From: Flavobacterium sp.
Lineage (GTDB): Bacteria > Bacteroidota > Bacteroidia > Flavobacteriales > Flavobacteriaceae
Reading direction: 5' to 3'
Length of the DNA: 14,614 nt
Assembly (NCBI RefSeq): GCF_021151785.1
Contig: NZ_JAGKWP010000065.1
Coordinates: forward strand, 1-14,614
Shown: positions 6,625 to 14,300 of the stretch, piece by piece
Numbering within the stretch: the stretch's first letter is position 1
Layout: each line of letters opens with the position of its first letter
Made by a program: the position numbers and the translations under genes
Notes under the pieces: model-generated
What the model saw: the letters and a program-made list of their open reading frames with translations, nothing else
Told to the model about the DNA's origin: nothing
The model's database searches: none

Positions 6625-9600
6625 TTACTTGTTTTCCCATTTCTTTTTTTCGGTGATATAATATATCAACGGCACTACTAATAAGGTTAATAAAGTAGAT
6701 ACTATGGCACCAGCAACTAATGAAATCGCTAATCCTTGGAAAATTGGATCAAACAATATAATTGAGGCTCCAATTACAACAGCTCCTGTAGTCAATAAAA
6801 TTGGAGTTGTTCTTACGGCACCCGCTTCAATTATGGCTTGTTTCATCGGAATCCCATCATTTAATCGTATTTCTATAAAATCGATAAGCAATACAGAATT
6901 TCGCACCATAACCCCTGCTAAAGCAATCATCCCAATAAAGGAAGTAGCTGTAAAATAAGCATCTAACATCCAGTGTCCTAAAACGATACCTACTAATGAA
7001 AGCGGAATAGCTACCATCATCACTATAGGTGTTTTAAAGTTTTGGAACCAACCAACGATTAACATGTAAATAATAATGATCACCACTAAAAATGCAGCTC
7101 CTAAATCGCGAAATACTTCAAGAGTAATTTGCCATTCCCCATCCCATTTCACAGTAAAATCACTTTCATCATCGGGTTGCCCCATATAGATTTCGTTTAC
7201 TTTGTAGCCTTTAGGTAATTGCATCTTTTGCAATTTTTCTTCCATGCCCAAAATAGCATATACGGGACTTTCTAATGCTCCTGCCATATCGCCAGTTACA
7301 TAAACCACACGTTTTTGATCTTTTCTATATATGGTTTTTTGTAAGGTATCTTTTTTCACTTGTACCAAATCATTAACCGGTACCACATTTCCTCTACTAC
7401 CCTTAATTTTTAAATTTTTTAAATCTTCTAAAGAGGTTTTATCTTTATCATCTAAGGCCATCACAATACCAACAGGATCATTTGAGCGCTCATCGTATAG
7501 ATTGGTCACCGGCATTTCTCGTAACAGATAAGTTAAATTACCCACCACTTGTTGTGGCGCAATACCATTTAACATGGCTTTTTCTTTATCTACTTCTAAT
7601 TTATATTCCGTTTGTTCATCTTCTACATACCAGTCTACATCCACAATATCTGTTGTATTGTTCAGAATATCTTTAACTTGATTTGCAACTTTTATTTGCT
7701 CTTTATAATCTGGACCATACACCTCAGCTACTAATGTTGATAATACTGGTGGACCTGGTGGTACTTCAATAACTTTTACATTTGCTCCATATTTTTTGGC
7801 AATTTTTTGAATTTCGGGACGAACAATTTTTGCAATATCATGACTTTGTAAATCGCGGTCTTCTTTATGCAATAAATTCACCTGAATATCGGCCATATTA
7901 CTCCCGCCACGCATATCATAATGACGTACTAATCCATTAAAAGTAATTGGTGCAGATGTTCCAATATAATTTTGATAATTTACTACTTCAGGAATAGTAG
8001 AAACATATTGTGCAATTTCTTTTGTTACTGCAGCTGTTCTTTCCAAAGTAGTTCCTTCTGGCATGTCAATTACCACTTGGAATTCATTTTTATTATCAAA
8101 AGGCAACATCTTAACTGCCACCGATTTAGTAAAGAACATAGCAACCGAGCCTAAAAGCAAGAAAATGGTAATGGCAAACATTAAATTCCTTTTAGCCGAA
8201 CTCTCCAATAAAGGTTGTTCCATTTTCTTATATACTTTATAAATCCAACTGGTTTCCAATCCTTTTTCTTCTTTATGCTCTTGTTCCTCTTTTTCATGTA
8301 ATAAATGATAACCTAAATAAGGCGTAACCGTTAAGGCAACAAATAAAGACAATAACATAGCAATAGAAGCCCCAATTGGCATTGGACTCATATATGGTCC
8401 CATCATTCCAGAAACAAATGCCATGGGCAATATTGCTGCAATAACTGTAAAAGTGGCTAATATTGTTGGGTTTCCAACTTCGTTTATAGCATAGATTGCG
8501 GCATCTTTAAACGGTAATTTTTTCATTTTGAAATGCCTATGCATATTCTCTGCTATAATAATACTATCATCAACAACGATTCCAACTACAAAAACCAGAG
8601 CAAATAAGGTAATACGATTTAATGTATAACCCAACATATAATAACTAAATAAGGTCAAGGCAAATGTTAATGGTACAGAAAAGAACACTACTAATCCTCC
8701 ACGCCAGCCCATAGCTAACATTACTAAAACCGTTACCGCAATAATAGCTACACCTAAGTGCATTAACAATTCACTTACTTTGTGTGAAGCTGTTTCTCCA
8801 TAATTTCTGGTAACTTCAACATGTACATCGTTAGAAATTAAATTTTGTTTCAATTGTTCCAATCGCGTTTCAATTTTTTCCGCAATTTTCATTGCATCCG
8901 CTCCTTTCACTTTAGCTATTGAAATTGTTACTGCTGGATATTCCGATGGATTTTTACCAAATTGTTCATTGGCTTTTCCATACCCAAAAGACACATAACT
9001 TTTAGGTGTTGAAGGTCCATCTTGAACAGAAGCTACTTGTTTTAAATAAACAGGCATGTTTTGATTAACCCCTACAACTAAATTTTCAACATCTTCTGAA
9101 GTAGAAAGAAATTGTCCGGTAGTAACTAAAAATTCTTGATCTTTTTGAACAAAACTTCCCGATTGGGCACTTCCATTGTTGGCTTGAATCATTTGCATGA
9201 CACCTAAAGCATCTACACCATTTTCAGCCATTTTATCTTTATCTAATACGACTTTTACTTCTCGATTTCTTCCCCCAATTTCTTTAGTAATGGCAACATC
9301 TTTTACTTTTTCAATTTCAGAAATTACTTCTTCAGCCACTTGACGAATTTCAAAGTCATCCATTTTCTCACTCCAAAGTGTAACCCCCATCATGGGCACA
9401 TCGTCAATTGAACGTGTTTTTACCATAGGTTGCATTACCCCTTGAGGAAAAATTCCTTGATGCTTCATCAACTCATCATACAATTTAACATAAGAACGTT
9501 CAATATCTTCTCCTACATAAAACTGTACGATCATCATTGCTTGACCATTCATAGCCATACTATGAACGTGCTCTACTCCTTTTATATTTGAAATTACTTT

Positions 9601-9819
9601 TTCTAATGGTTTGATCACTCGACTTTCCACTTCTGAAGGGCTTGCGCCGGGGTACCCTACCATTACATCCGCCATAGGGATAGCTATTTGTGGTTCTTCT
9701 TCCCTAGGAATTAAGAACGAACTATAGGATCCAATTATCATCAGTGCTACCATTAATAATATGGTAAGCTTCGAATTGATGAAAAAATTGGCTATTTTAC
9801 CTGATATTCCTTTTTCCAT
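6625..9819 (-). CDS. RND-family efflux pump inner-membrane permease (AcrB-like)
   Basis: This is the proton-driven pump subunit of a tripartite exporter, 1064 residues long, the usual RND size. Membrane segments are TM1 at 17-36, a block at about 352-505, TM7 at 545-563, and a final block at 905-1055. Two large periplasmic loops lie between them. The early motif FLIPREEEPQI (35-45) and the sequence GYPGASPSEVE (55-65) are typical of the AcrB/AcrD/AcrF group. TM4 carries the paired proton-relay aspartates Asp417-Asp418 in GIVVDDSIIIAEN. This is the drug/hydrophobe (HAE) pattern rather than the CzcA/CusA metal-pump form. In TM10 the position of AcrB Lys940 is Arg973 (GVMVRNSVLLIDF). The substrate cannot be read from the sequence. 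It follows the adaptor by 50 bases and is followed by small PII-like and DUF2892 genes. Confidence 0.96.
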   Translation of the reverse strand: MEKGISGKIANFFINSKLTILLMVALMIIGSYSSFLIPREEEPQIAIPMADVMVGYPGASPSEVESRVIKPLEKVISNIKGVEHVHSMAMNGQAMMIVQFYVGEDIERSYVKLYDELMKHQGIFPQGVMQPMVKTRSIDDVPMMGVTLWSEKMDDFEIRQVAEEVISEIEKVKDVAITKEIGGRNREVKVVLDKDKMAENGVDALGVMQMIQANNGSAQSGSFVQKDQEFLVTTGQFLSTSEDVENLVVGVNQNMPVYLKQVASVQDGPSTPKSYVSFGYGKANEQFGKNPSEYPAVTISIAKVKGADAMKIAEKIETRLEQLKQNLISNDVHVEVTRNYGETASHKVSELLMHLGVAIIAVTVLVMLAMGWRGGLVVFFSVPLTFALTLFSYYMLGYTLNRITLFALVFVVGIVVDDSIIIAENMHRHFKMKKLPFKDAAIYAINEVGNPTILATFTVIAAILPMAFVSGMMGPYMSPMPIGASIAMLLSLFVALTVTPYLGYHLLHEKEEQEHKEEKGLETSWIYKVYKKMEQPLLESSAKRNLMFAITIFLLLGSVAMFFTKSVAVKMLPFDNKNEFQVVIDMPEGTTLERTAAVTKEIAQYVSTIPEVVNYQNYIGTSAPITFNGLVRHYDMRGGSNMADIQVNLLHKEDRDLQSHDIAKIVRPEIQKIAKKYGANVKVIEVPPGPPVLSTLVAEVYGPDYKEQIKVANQVKDILNNTTDIVDVDWYVEDEQTEYKLEVDKEKAMLNGIAPQQVVGNLTYLLREMPVTNLYDERSNDPVGIVMALDDKDKTSLEDLKNLKIKGSRGNVVPVNDLVQVKKDTLQKTIYRKDQKRVVYVTGDMAGALESPVYAILGMEEKLQKMQLPKGYKVNEIYMGQPDDESDFTVKWDGEWQITLEVFRDLGAAFLVVIIIIYMLIVGWFQNFKTPIVMMVAIPLSLVGIVLGHWMLDAYFTATSFIGMIALAGVMVRNSVLLIDFIEIRLNDGIPMKQAIIEAGAVRTTPILLTTGAVVIGASIILFDPIFQGLAISLVAGAIVSTLLTLLVVPLIYYITEKKKWENK

Positions 9820-9869
9820 AATTTTAATTTTTTATTAAGACAAGGTGTCGATTAAAATTAACCTATTGA

Positions 9870-10958
9870 TTAATTGGCTAATTGAATTTTTGCTCCGTTA
9901 AACAATTTACTTTCTGCTGACACAATGTAAGCTTCATTAGCAGATAAACCCGACAAAACTTCTACTTGGTTCCCAAAAGTTTTTCCTAATCTTAACCATC
10001 TCAAGATGGCTACATTTCCGTTTCCAACTGTATACACTCCTGATAATTGACCTTGCTTTACCAAAGCCGATGTTGGAATTAATACTCTTTCAGTAGTGTT
10101 GGTTTCTACAACTTTAGTTTTTTCAATTGGAAATTGAACATTAACAAACATACCTGATAAAATAGATTTATCTTGTTGGTTTAAATTCACTTTAACTAAA
10201 TATTGACCACCTGTATTTTTAGCAGACAAACTAATTTCAGATACTTTTCCTGTAACTTCTTTGTTTAACGATTTAATATTTACTTTTACTGTCATTCCTT
10301 GTTTAACATAAGCAATATCACTTTCTGAAACCATGGCAACAACTTGTAATCTTGTGGCACCTTCTACACTCACTAATGGCATACCTGGATTGGCCATATC
10401 GCCTTCTTTAACAAAAGTATTGGTTACTACTCCACTAAAAGGAGCCGTAATATTTGAATAGGAGAATTGCGCTTGAATTTCGTTACGCATTTGTTTTGCC
10501 GCTTCTAAACCAGCTTTTGCCATTTCAAAGCGTGCTGTCATGTCGTCCAATTCTTTTTGTGAGGCACTTTGTTGGGCAAATAAATTTACAAAACGATCAT
10601 AATCTTTTTTTGCATTAGTATATGCTGCTTGTGCTTGGATGATAGAAGCATCTACTTGAGCTTTTTTTGCTTGCAAATCAGTACTATTTACACTTACTAA
10701 TAATTGTCCTTCTCTTACATTTTGTCCTACTTTTACGTGTAGTTTAGTAACATAACCCATCATTCGGGTGCTTAAATTAGCGCTATTTTCTGCTTCAATT
10801 TTACCACTAGCATTTACAAATGGACTATTATTTGTGTCTAATTTGCCATTTATTTTTACAATAACAGGTTGTAATTCTGCCGATTTTTCTTTTTTATCAC
10901 CACTACAAGAAGTGAATAGTAATGTTGATATTGCTAGTATTGATAGTATATTCTTCAT
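9870..10958 (-). CDS. RND efflux periplasmic adaptor (membrane fusion) lipoprotein
   Basis: This protein bridges the RND permease and the TolC-type channel in the periplasm. Of its 362 residues, 1-17 form a lipoprotein signal with the lipobox LFTSC, so Cys18 is lipidated. Residues 50-97 hold the first lipoyl half-motif (GYVTKLHVKVGQNVREGQLL). A helical hairpin rich in Ala, Gln and Lys follows at about 98-165. The second lipoyl half is at 168-198 (ITAPFSGVVTNTFVKEGD). The beta-barrel lies at about 205-280 and the membrane-proximal domain at 290-362 (RVLIPTSALV). Metal-binding His- or Met-rich extensions of the CusB/CzcB kind are absent. It starts 12 bases after the TolC-family gene stops. Confidence 0.95.
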   Translation of the reverse strand: MKNILSILAISTLLFTSCSGDKKEKSAELQPVIVKINGKLDTNNSPFVNASGKIEAENSANLSTRMMGYVTKLHVKVGQNVREGQLLVSVNSTDLQAKKAQVDASIIQAQAAYTNAKKDYDRFVNLFAQQSASQKELDDMTARFEMAKAGLEAAKQMRNEIQAQFSYSNITAPFSGVVTNTFVKEGDMANPGMPLVSVEGATRLQVVAMVSESDIAYVKQGMTVKVNIKSLNKEVTGKVSEISLSAKNTGGQYLVKVNLNQQDKSILSGMFVNVQFPIEKTKVVETNTTERVLIPTSALVKQGQLSGVYTVGNGNVAILRWLRLGKTFGNQVEVLSGLSANEAYIVSAESKLFNGAKIQLAN

Positions 10959-10970
10959 ATTTATATTTTT

Positions 10971-12278
10971 TTATTTAGTTAAAAACTGTACATAACTTTT
11001 AGTGAAATTATATTCGAAAACGGCTTGTAAGTGTTCCAATTCTTTTTGAGCCATTTGAGTTTCCGACAACAATAAATCGGTAGTTTTTTCTAAGCCTTGT
11101 TTAAATCTATTTTCTCTAATTCTAAATGCTTCTTGAGATTGCTCCAATGCCAACTTAGACAAGTTCACTTTATTTTCTGCATCTTTTAATTGACGCACGG
11201 TTTTATTTAATTCTAACTGACTTTGTTTTTTATACTGATCGGCTTCAACTTCTGCTTTTTGAAAATCTGCTTTTGCTTTCTCTGTTTTCCCAATAGTTTT
11301 ATAGCCATCAAATAGGTTCCAAGACAATTGTGCTCCTAACAAATATCCTTTTGCGGCAGTAGCAAAAATGTGTTGGTCATACAATTCATAACTACCGAAA
11401 GCATTTAATCTAGGTAAAAATCCAGATTTAGATGAAAGCATCATTTTTTGATACGCTTCTGTTGATTTTTGCATCGCCTGAATATCTTTTCTATTTTCAA
11501 ATAAGGAAGTTTCCAATTTCTCAATTGAAATTTGACTATCTAAATCCTCTGAAGGCTTGAACACTTTTCCATTGGTGTCTTCATTTAATAAGAAAGCCAA
11601 GTAATCTGAGGCATTTTGAACATTTGATTTGGCATATTGCAATTGATTAGAAATTTCATTCACACGAACTTGCACATTTAACAAATCAGTTTTCTGCAAC
11701 ATTCCGTTTTTAAAATAATTCTCTACTAATTTTAAATTCGCTTTAGCCGTACTTTCCGCTTTTTGCAAAACACCAACTGCTTTATACGCTAATTGCAATT
11801 GCATATAAGCTTTATTAATTTCTAACTCTAAATACTCTTTAGTGCGTTCTGTTTGCAATTGATAGGCTTCCATTTTTGCTTTAGCAGCTTGTCTTCCATA
11901 AAAACCATCAACATTTATTAAAGGTTGTTGAAATTCAAATTTTGTCGCAAAATTTTGTGTTTGATCTGGATTGTTTAATAAGGCCGGATTAAAATCTGCT
12001 TGCGTTAAAATTTCTTGATTCAATTTAGATCCAAACGCCATTAATGGGTTTGTAGTCACTATACCCGTATGAGAAGCTGTAATGTTTGGTAAAAAAATTG
12101 CATTCGATTGTCTGTAATCCGCTTTTGCAGCTTGTACATTTTTCTCGGCAATTTTTATTTGTAAATTTCCTTCTTTCACTTTACTTATTACATCTGCTTT
12201 AGTAATCGTCAAGGTATCTTGAGCATTTAGCGCTAATGCAAAGAGAAGAAGTGATCCTACATAATATATTTTCTTCAT
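10971..12278 (-). CDS. TolC-family outer-membrane efflux channel
   Basis: This is the outer-membrane exit duct of the pump. The 435-residue protein has a signal peptide ending LALNA before Gln20. It shows the internal duplication of the family. Each half has a short beta segment after FLP (FLPNITASHTG at 62-72; FLPRLNAFGSYE at 287-298). Each also has a long coiled-coil helix pair with the recurring YFKNGMLQKTDLLNVQ-type motif (188-203; RFKQGLEKTTDLLLSETQ at 391-408). A beta segment, QLSWNLFDGYKT (317-328), completes the second strand pair. It is the first gene of the operon, directly downstream of a TAnnTTTG promoter with two operator-like sites. Family and role are clear; substrate is not. 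Confidence 0.95.
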   Translation of the reverse strand: MKKIYYVGSLLLFALALNAQDTLTITKADVISKVKEGNLQIKIAEKNVQAAKADYRQSNAIFLPNITASHTGIVTTNPLMAFGSKLNQEILTQADFNPALLNNPDQTQNFATKFEFQQPLINVDGFYGRQAAKAKMEAYQLQTERTKEYLELEINKAYMQLQLAYKAVGVLQKAESTAKANLKLVENYFKNGMLQKTDLLNVQVRVNEISNQLQYAKSNVQNASDYLAFLLNEDTNGKVFKPSEDLDSQISIEKLETSLFENRKDIQAMQKSTEAYQKMMLSSKSGFLPRLNAFGSYELYDQHIFATAAKGYLLGAQLSWNLFDGYKTIGKTEKAKADFQKAEVEADQYKKQSQLELNKTVRQLKDAENKVNLSKLALEQSQEAFRIRENRFKQGLEKTTDLLLSETQMAQKELEHLQAVFEYNFTKSYVQFLTK

Positions 12279-12298
12279 AATAGATAATTTTTATGAAG

Positions 12299-12306
12299 CA
12301 AATATA
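12299..12306 (-). promoter_or_regulatory. -7 promoter box of the efflux operon
   Basis: TATATTTG on the minus strand fits TAnnTTTG. It lies 20 bases before the ATG of the TolC-family gene. No TTG lies at the right spacing; the nearest match is CTG at 12327-12329, 20 bases upstream. A poor -33 element with a good -7 box is what one expects of a promoter that needs an activator, and operator-like sites lie exactly there. Confidence 0.55.
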
Positions 12307-12328
12307 GAATCATAATAAAAAGTTTTCA

Positions 12329-12342
12329 GTAACATAGGTTAC
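12329..12342. promoter_or_regulatory. Operator-like inverted repeat, site 1 (GTAAC-N4-GTTAC)
   Basis: The sequence GTAACATAGGTTAC has perfect 5-bp inverted arms around a 4-base spacer. This is the 5-4-5 geometry of Crp/Fnr-family sites. Its centre is about 43 bases upstream of the start point estimated from the -7 box, close to the -41.5 position of class II activator sites. The identity of the binding protein is inferred. Confidence 0.55.
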
Positions 12343-12350
12343 ATCCAACG

Positions 12351-12364
12351 GTAACATAGGTAAC
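12351..12364. promoter_or_regulatory. Operator-like repeat, site 2 (GTAAC-N4-GTAAC)
   Basis: GTAACATAGGTAAC repeats site 1 with a single mismatch in the right arm. The identical core GTAACATAGGT is preserved. Its centre is 22 bases from that of site 1, about two helical turns, so both would lie on the same DNA face. It directly abuts the T-run of the upstream terminator. Confidence 0.5.
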
Positions 12365-12394
12365 AAAAAAAGAGGCTCACTCAGGAACCTCTTT
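12365..12394 (-). terminator. Intrinsic terminator after the 72-residue peptide gene
   Basis: On the minus strand AAAGAGG (12388-12394) pairs with CCTCTTT (12369-12375). Three inner pairs, one of them G-T, extend the stem to about 10 bp around a 6-base loop. The T-run continues to 12365. It lies 7 bases after the stop codon and isolates region 1 from the efflux operon. Confidence 0.88.
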
Positions 12395-12401
12395 ATTTGC
12401 T

Positions 12402-12620
12402 TTACTTCTTAGAAGAACAACAAGAAGATTTTTTTTCTGATTTTGATTCGCTACAAGAAGCTTTGCTATCTTTAGTTTTATTATCTGAACAACATCCGCC
12501 TTTTTTATCAGCAGCTGAACACGATTTCTCCGTTTTTGCTTTTTTTTGTTGTTTTGGTTCTTGTGCATTTACTTGGAATGCGAATAGTGCTACTAAAGCG
12601 ACATAAATTACTTTTTTCAT
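12402..12620 (-). CDS. Small exported Lys/Ser/Cys-rich peptide (paralogue of the one at 5288-5479)
   Basis: This 72-residue protein has a clear signal peptide (MKKVIYVALVALFAFQVNA before Gln20). The low-complexity mature part is dominated by Lys, Ser and Glu, with six cysteines: Cys34, Cys43, Cys44, Cys56, Cys67 and Cys68, including two CC pairs. The elements AKTEKSC, CCSDNK and the ending EKKSSCCSSKK match the 63-residue peptide at the far end of the efflux operon. I know no characterised family; periplasmic metal or thiol binding is a guess from composition. It starts 11 bases after the kelch-like gene stops, so it is probably the last gene of that transcript. An overlapping minus-strand reading frame has no plausible start context or composition and is ignored. 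Confidence 0.8.
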   Translation of the reverse strand: MKKVIYVALVALFAFQVNAQEPKQQKKAKTEKSCSAADKKGGCCSDNKTKDSKASCSESKSEKKSSCCSSKK

Positions 12621-12631
12621 GATTATCTATT

Positions 12632-14236
12632 TTATTTTTTTAGTATTTTTTTTGATACATAGTATTTTTTATCAAACACAAATGTGATGATGATTGTTTG
12701 ACTTTCAGTTGCATTTTCAATGGTGAAATTTAACGTATTTGAACCTTGCTTTGAATCGACAATTTCACCATCATCTAATAATTTACCTTCTAAAGATGTA
12801 ACATAATAGTCAATTGATGTAGCATACGGTAAAGTATATATTACTTGTACTTGATTACTTTTAGTTGGATTGGGAAATAGTTGAAAATCAAATGGGTTAT
12901 TTCCAGCAAGAGCCGATGCGCTACTTAAACTATTTTTAATCAACTTCACTTCATAAATGGAAGCATCAGAATTAGTTAAATTAGTTTGATTGGATGAAAA
13001 CGGATTTATACTTGAACTTTGAATCCCACCATAAATATGACCGATAACAAATTCATTTTCACTTATATTATTAAGTTTTAGCACTTCATTTTCATAATGA
13101 GGCAATAAATGATTTGGAATAAATTCGGCCCCAGCTCCTTTATAATCAGGCATTTCAACAGGTAAATTATATTCCAACAAGGAGCCATCAGAAAAACGAG
13201 TAACTCTACTTATAGTTTTTACAAAGGGTACCAAATTATCTTGAACTAAAACACCCGAGTTATAGTAATACTGACTCATCCCACCAAAGAACAAGCTGTG
13301 CATTCTATTTGAAGCAGCATCATACAAACCAACTTTGGCAGAATGATAATTACTCAAATATTGATTAAACTGTGTTTGAGGAATATAGCCCGAATTTTTA
13401 ATATCTACAGGATACAAAAAAGGTAAGTCTTGATTTATTTGAAACACTCCGGAAGAAACAGTATACCCTAATTGACCATCGGGAAATACTTGAGGAACCA
13501 AATTATAATCGCGTCTATGTAAATTAACAGCATCCGTTACTTCTTGATAATTACTAAAACTTAATTGGGAACCCGTATTATCAATAGTAAAACTTCTTAT
13601 TTGATTCGAATAGGTTTGCGTAAATGTAGGATTGTTCATTGGATTATAACGTCCGTCAAAACGATGACCTCCTACTAAATAAAAAGTGGTACCAATTTTT
13701 CCTAATTGCGCTCCAGTTAAAGCAAATACATCATTAGTAATCTGTTTAAAATAGGGCACAATAGTGGTTCCTGAAATAACCGCGTTGATCAAATTTGGTA
13801 CGTTGACCGATGTCAATTTATTAAATGTAATATGATCATTTGCAGTTACTGAAAAAGCATAGCCTCCTACTATATATAAGGTATCATTATCTTGATAAAA
13901 ACTCATATTGGTAGATTGCAATTGTTCCCTCAAACCAGTATCCAACACAGCAATAGAAGAAGACCAAAACTGTTGTGTTGCAACATCTATTACATATATT
14001 GAAGTATTATTATTAGCATTAGGAAAAGCATTAAATGGTTGACGAGCATGCAACCCATCTTTTCTTCCTCCTAATACCAACCATTTGCCATTGTGCTGAC
14101 CAACCACATACGATTGCAATTCAGGCAAATTGGGAATAGTTATAGGTGTCAGCTGAACATCGTATTCAAACGTGGACTGACCAGCCATTAGATTTACTAT
14201 AAATAGCATCCAAAGGCCTATTAATTTTGTTTTCAT
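12632..14236 (-). CDS. Kelch-like beta-propeller protein with T9SS type A sorting domain
   Basis: This 534-residue secreted protein has a signal peptide (MKTKLIGLWMLFIVNLMAG before Gln20). At least five blade-like units end in the Gly-Gly pattern of kelch repeats: VLGG (54-57), IVGG (122-125), LVGG (187-190), FFGG (316-319) and IYGG (401-404). Residues 451-534 form the type A C-terminal sorting domain of type IX secretion, from FQLFPNPTKSNQV to the end YVSKKILKK. That domain is removed on export, leaving the propeller at the surface or released. No enzyme motif is evident, so ligand or partner binding is the safest guess. It lies 64 bases after the cysteine-cluster gene and 11 bases before the 72-residue peptide gene. 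I see no TAnnTTTG promoter in the 64-base gap, so it is probably in an operon with its upstream neighbour. Confidence 0.9.
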   Translation of the reverse strand: MKTKLIGLWMLFIVNLMAGQSTFEYDVQLTPITIPNLPELQSYVVGQHNGKWLVLGGRKDGLHARQPFNAFPNANNNTSIYVIDVATQQFWSSSIAVLDTGLREQLQSTNMSFYQDNDTLYIVGGYAFSVTANDHITFNKLTSVNVPNLINAVISGTTIVPYFKQITNDVFALTGAQLGKIGTTFYLVGGHRFDGRYNPMNNPTFTQTYSNQIRSFTIDNTGSQLSFSNYQEVTDAVNLHRRDYNLVPQVFPDGQLGYTVSSGVFQINQDLPFLYPVDIKNSGYIPQTQFNQYLSNYHSAKVGLYDAASNRMHSLFFGGMSQYYYNSGVLVQDNLVPFVKTISRVTRFSDGSLLEYNLPVEMPDYKGAGAEFIPNHLLPHYENEVLKLNNISENEFVIGHIYGGIQSSSINPFSSNQTNLTNSDASIYEVKLIKNSLSSASALAGNNPFDFQLFPNPTKSNQVQVIYTLPYATSIDYYVTSLEGKLLDDGEIVDSKQGSNTLNFTIENATESQTIIITFVFDKKYYVSKKILKK

Positions 14237-14300
14237 AAAATGGCATAGTTAAATGAACCTTAACCAATGGGATAAGGCTTAAATTGTTTGAACTAAAATT

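Noticed and set aside
6704..8154. Several plus-strand open frames of 60-84 codons inside the RND permease gene
   Set aside because: They lie antisense to a well-conserved coding sequence, have no signal, motif or ribosome-site context, and their compositions are those expected of a shadow frame.
6625..9819. Calling the permease a heavy-metal (CzcA/CusA) pump because of its Cys-rich and PII-like neighbours
   Set aside because: TM4 has the VVDDSIIIAEN pattern of the HAE group, and the adaptor lacks metal-binding extensions. The substrate is left open.
9839..9849. Short hairpin GACA-AGG-TGTC between the adaptor and the permease
   Set aside because: A 4-bp stem with a 3-base loop in AT-rich DNA is expected by chance. 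Flanking A/T pairing adds little.
12377..12606. Overlapping frames on both strands over the 72-residue Cys-rich peptide gene
   Set aside because: Only the frame from 12620 has a proper signal peptide and resembles the second peptide at 5288-5479. The others run through the terminator or lack any signal.
14258..14277. Inverted repeat CCTTA-N10-TAAGG between the cysteine-cluster gene and the kelch-like gene
   Set aside because: The stem is only 5 bp with a long loop and no T-run on the coding strand, so neither a terminator nor an operator can be supported.
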